Source: Chloroflexota bacterium (GTDB lineage Bacteria > Chloroflexota > Anaerolineae > Anaerolineales > VGOW01). From it: 64,000 nt of DNA. Below the pieces are notes generated by a model. That model saw nothing but the letters and a program-made list of their open reading frames with translations. It searched no databases and had not been told where the DNA came from. This document shows positions 61,865-64,000 of the stretch, piece by piece. Where the stretch lies: positions 1-64,000 of the forward strand of contig JACPWC010000056.1 of NCBI GenBank assembly GCA_016197225.1, written 5' to 3'. The first letter of the stretch is position 1; every line of letters starts with the position of its first letter. A program made the translations under genes and the position numbers.

Positions 61865-62689
61865 ATGGGCACGCTCTACATCGTCGCTACGCCGATTGGC
61901 AATCTGGAAGATATTTCGGCGCGCGCCCTGCGTGTGCTGCGCGAAGTGAGCCTCATCGCCGCCGAAGACACCCGGCAGACGGCCAAGCTGTTGAGCCATT
62001 TCGACATCAACACGCCAACGACCAGCTATTTCGAACACAACAAACTCGCCAAGCTCGATCACATTCTGGAAAAGCTGGGGAGGGGCGACGTGGCCCTGGT
62101 GTCAGATGGCGGCCTCCCCGGAATCTCGGACCCGGGCTACGAATTAATCCGCGAAGCGATTGATCGTGGCTTCACCGTCACCCCAATCCCCGGGCCGTCG
62201 GCGATTCTTTCGGCGCTGGTGGCCTCCGGCCTGCCCACCGATTCGTTCGTCTATCTCGGCTTTCTGCCGCGCAAGGCCGGCGATCGGGCGCGCCTTCTCG
62301 CCGCCAACACCGCCGACCCGCGCACGCTGATCTTCTTCGAGACGCCGCACCGCCTGCTCGAGTCGCTGGCCGACCTTCAGCGCGAGTTGGGCGACCGGCG
62401 GATTGCCGTGTGCCGTGAGCTGACCAAACTGCACGAGGAGATTTTTCGCGGCTCGGTCAGTGAGGCCTTCGCTCACTTCAACGCCAAAGAGGTTCGCGGC
62501 GAGATCACGCTCGTCGTCAAAGGGCAAAAGAATGAAGCCCCGGCAGAAACCTGGGACGAGGCCCGCATCCGCGCCGCCCTGCGCGACCTGCTGGCGCTGG
62601 GGCTGGAGCGTAAAGAGGCGGCCAAACAAATCGCCGCCCAAAGCAATTGGGAACGGCGGGAGGTTTATAAGATCGCGACAGAGTTGTAG
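61865..62689 (+). CDS. rsmI: 16S rRNA (cytidine-2'-O) methyltransferase RsmI
   Basis: This 274-residue SAM methyltransferase modifies C1402 of 16S rRNA. It has the N-terminal LYIVATPIGNLEDISARAL, AEDTRQTAKLLSHF, VSDGGLPGISDPGYEL and the IPGPSAIL motif. ATG 61865 was chosen because it starts the conserved MGTLYIVATP; an earlier in-frame start at 61817 lies in the repeat. Confidence 0.95.
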   Translation: MGTLYIVATPIGNLEDISARALRVLREVSLIAAEDTRQTAKLLSHFDINTPTTSYFEHNKLAKLDHILEKLGRGDVALVSDGGLPGISDPGYELIREAIDRGFTVTPIPGPSAILSALVASGLPTDSFVYLGFLPRKAGDRARLLAANTADPRTLIFFETPHRLLESLADLQRELGDRRIAVCRELTKLHEEIFRGSVSEAFAHFNAKEVRGEITLVVKGQKNEAPAETWDEARIRAALRDLLALGLERKEAAKQIAAQSNWERREVYKIATEL

Positions 62690-62698
62690 AAGGACAAT

Positions 62699-62727
62699 TT
62701 GACACATTGGGGAAGTAACTTTACACT
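62699..62727 (+). promoter_or_regulatory. Sigma-A promoter of the kinase gene
   Basis: TTGACA (62699-62704), 17-base spacer, TACACT (62722-62727). The transcript start would be about 35 nt before the kinase ATG. Confidence 0.7.
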
Positions 62728-62769
62728 ACGCCTGCTATTTGACAGACAGGCGGCGCTTTCCCAATACTC

Positions 62770-64000
62770 ATGTCGAATCTCGTCGGTTCCACCTTAGGCT
62801 CGCACCACATCCTCGAACAAATTGGCTTTGGCGGCATGGCCAGCGTTTACATCGCCTACCAGCCCGGCCTCGAGCGGATGGTGGCCATCAAAGTCCTGCC
62901 AGAGCTTTATGCCCAGAACGCCAAGTTCATGGAGCGCTTTGCCCAGGAAGCCCGGATCATCGCCCGCCTCGAACACCCCAACATTATTCCCATCTTCGAT
63001 TTTGCCACGCACGACGGCCTGGCTTACCTGACCATGCGTTACGTGCAGGCCGGAACTGCCAAAGAGATTTTGAGCCGGGGGCCGCTCTCGCTGGCCGACG
63101 TTTCCAAAATCATCACCGACATTGCCAGCGCCCTCGATTACGCGCACGCTCAGGGCGTGATTCACCGCGACGTGAAACCGGCCAACATTCTGGTAGACAA
63201 GACCGGCCACGCCTACCTCACCGATTTTGGCATTGCCAAACTCCTCGAAGCCACCGCCGACCTGACCAGCACCGGCTCTTCAATGGGCACCCCGGCTTAC
63301 ATGGCTCCCGAGCAAACGCTCAATCAACTCATCACCCCGCAAACCGATGTGTACTCGCTGGGCGTGATGCTCTACGAAATGGTGACCGGGCATTTGCCAT
63401 TCGACTCCGAGACTCCGATGGCCACGGCTCTGATGCACGTCAACACCTCTGCGCCGTCCATCCGCCACTTCAACCCCGGCCTGCCCCCCGCCCTCGAAGC
63501 CATGATCGAAAAGGCGCTGGCCAAGGAGCCTGGCGACCGCTATGCGACGGCAGGTCAACTGGCGCAAGCCTTCAACGCTGTGGTGGCGGCTACTGCCAGC
63601 GCGGCCACCGAGGGCGCGGTCAGCACCGCCAGCGACACAGCCTCGTCCACCAAACCGCCGCATCAACTGATCAAACTGGCCGCAGAGGCGGCGGCGGACA
63701 AACATGCCGAAGAAGTGACGAACCAGGTGCGTGAGATCGTGCGCCGCAAGCAATTGGCGGCGCAACAAAAACGGTTCGTACAGTTCCTGCCCTGGGCCGT
63801 CGGCGTGCTGGTGATTCTTGTGCTGGGGGCCAATCTCTTCCAGGCTCGGAGTGATGCTGAACAGGTGCGGATTCAGGCCGCGCAAACCAGCACTGCCGCC
63901 ATTGCCGAGTTGCTCAACGAAGTCAAGGTAGCCCAAACTGCCGCCGCCCGTGACAGCGACCCCGGTGCGCGTGGCACAGCTAACGCTCTGGAGACGCGCG
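62770..64000 (+). CDS. Ser/Thr protein kinase (Hanks type), truncated by the window end
   Basis: At least 410 residues are visible. The kinase domain (about 12-275) has the Gly-rich loop IGFGGMASVY, VAIKVL (Lys), the catalytic loop HRDVKPANILV, DFGIAK and MAPEQ. A linker and one membrane helix (WAVGVLVILVLGANLF, about 340) follow, then an Ala/Gln-rich stretch that runs off the end. Such kinases sense outside signals through the part beyond the membrane; that domain lies outside the window. ATG 62770 follows a good promoter. Confidence 0.9.
   Translation, partial: MSNLVGSTLGSHHILEQIGFGGMASVYIAYQPGLERMVAIKVLPELYAQNAKFMERFAQEARIIARLEHPNIIPIFDFATHDGLAYLTMRYVQAGTAKEILSRGPLSLADVSKIITDIASALDYAHAQGVIHRDVKPANILVDKTGHAYLTDFGIAKLLEATADLTSTGSSMGTPAYMAPEQTLNQLITPQTDVYSLGVMLYEMVTGHLPFDSETPMATALMHVNTSAPSIRHFNPGLPPALEAMIEKALAKEPGDRYATAGQLAQAFNAVVAATASAATEGAVSTASDTASSTKPPHQLIKLAAEAAADKHAEEVTNQVREIVRRKQLAAQQKRFVQFLPWAVGVLVILVLGANLFQARSDAEQVRIQAAQTSTAAIAELLNEVKVAQTAAARDSDPGARGTANALETR

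Noticed and set aside
1-64000. Prophage, integrative element or insertion sequence
   Set aside because: No integrase, transposase, capsid, portal or terminase-like reading frame is present, and no tRNA-anchored direct repeats were seen beside tRNA-Leu.

Overview
The window is about 64 kb of GC-rich, gene-dense bacterial chromosome. Gene content and style point to a Chloroflexota bacterium, most likely Anaerolineae-like. The basis is lipoproteins with long Pro/Thr linkers, a complex I cluster with two nuoM genes, many genes whose start codon lies 6-8 nt after a TATAAT-type -10 box with no Shine-Dalgarno sequence, and very many intergenic palindromes. I see no phage, transposase, rRNA or CRISPR array. 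The taxonomic call is an inference.

Layout. 0.2-2 kb: etfBA on the minus strand. 2.1-5.5 kb: secreted, TPR and paired lipoprotein genes. 5.6-12.1 kb: housekeeping genes on the plus strand (hinT, yqeY, pgpH, ybeY, dgkA) and a hydrolase-acyl-CoA ligase fusion. 12.1-13.6 kb: tRNA-Leu(UAG), rpmF and fabD. 13.7-17.4 kb: murE, a polyprenyl-phosphate sugar transferase and a methyltransferase in one minus-strand operon. 17.5-29.9 kb: one long minus-strand energy operon, nuoA-H-J-K-L-M-(small gene)-M-N followed by atpI-B-E-F. It encodes the membrane arm of complex I and the F0 sector of ATP synthase, while nuoBCDEFGI and the F1 genes are absent. 30.0-40.3 kb: an accessory island of three P-loop ATPases on the minus strand, divergent from a JetABC/MksBEF-like (Wadjet-like) operon whose SMC subunit has lost its ATPase motifs and carries an in-frame stop. 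40.4-49.8 kb: femAB-like, pckA, mdh, rplY, a PLP dehydratase, pyrG, a glycosidase-like lipoprotein and a roadblock protein. 50-55.6 kb: a HI0933 flavoprotein and a cluster of ribA, a RibD-type reductase, an MDR dehydrogenase, a PTPS-like gene and a GT4, which looks like a pterin or deazaflavin-type small-molecule pathway of unknown product. 55.6-64 kb: acyltransferase, hydrolase-cNMP fusion, nitrilase, orphan ABC ATPase, parvulin lipoprotein, rsmI and a truncated Ser/Thr kinase.

How the genes work together. EtfAB, complex I and ATP synthase form a respiratory electron and proton circuit. mdh and pckA sit together for the malate/oxaloacetate/PEP node. murE, femAB, the undecaprenyl-linked sugar transferase and dgkA serve the cell envelope.

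Two features stand out beyond known genes. The first is a set of short palindromic repeat families (arms about 7-23 bp) scattered between genes. Several also lie in frame inside genes (murE, jetA, GT4, nitrilase) or supply gene ends and stop codons (dgkA, PTPS-like, jetC). The second is the JetABC-like operon with a pseudo-ATPase SMC, paired with three intact ATPases.
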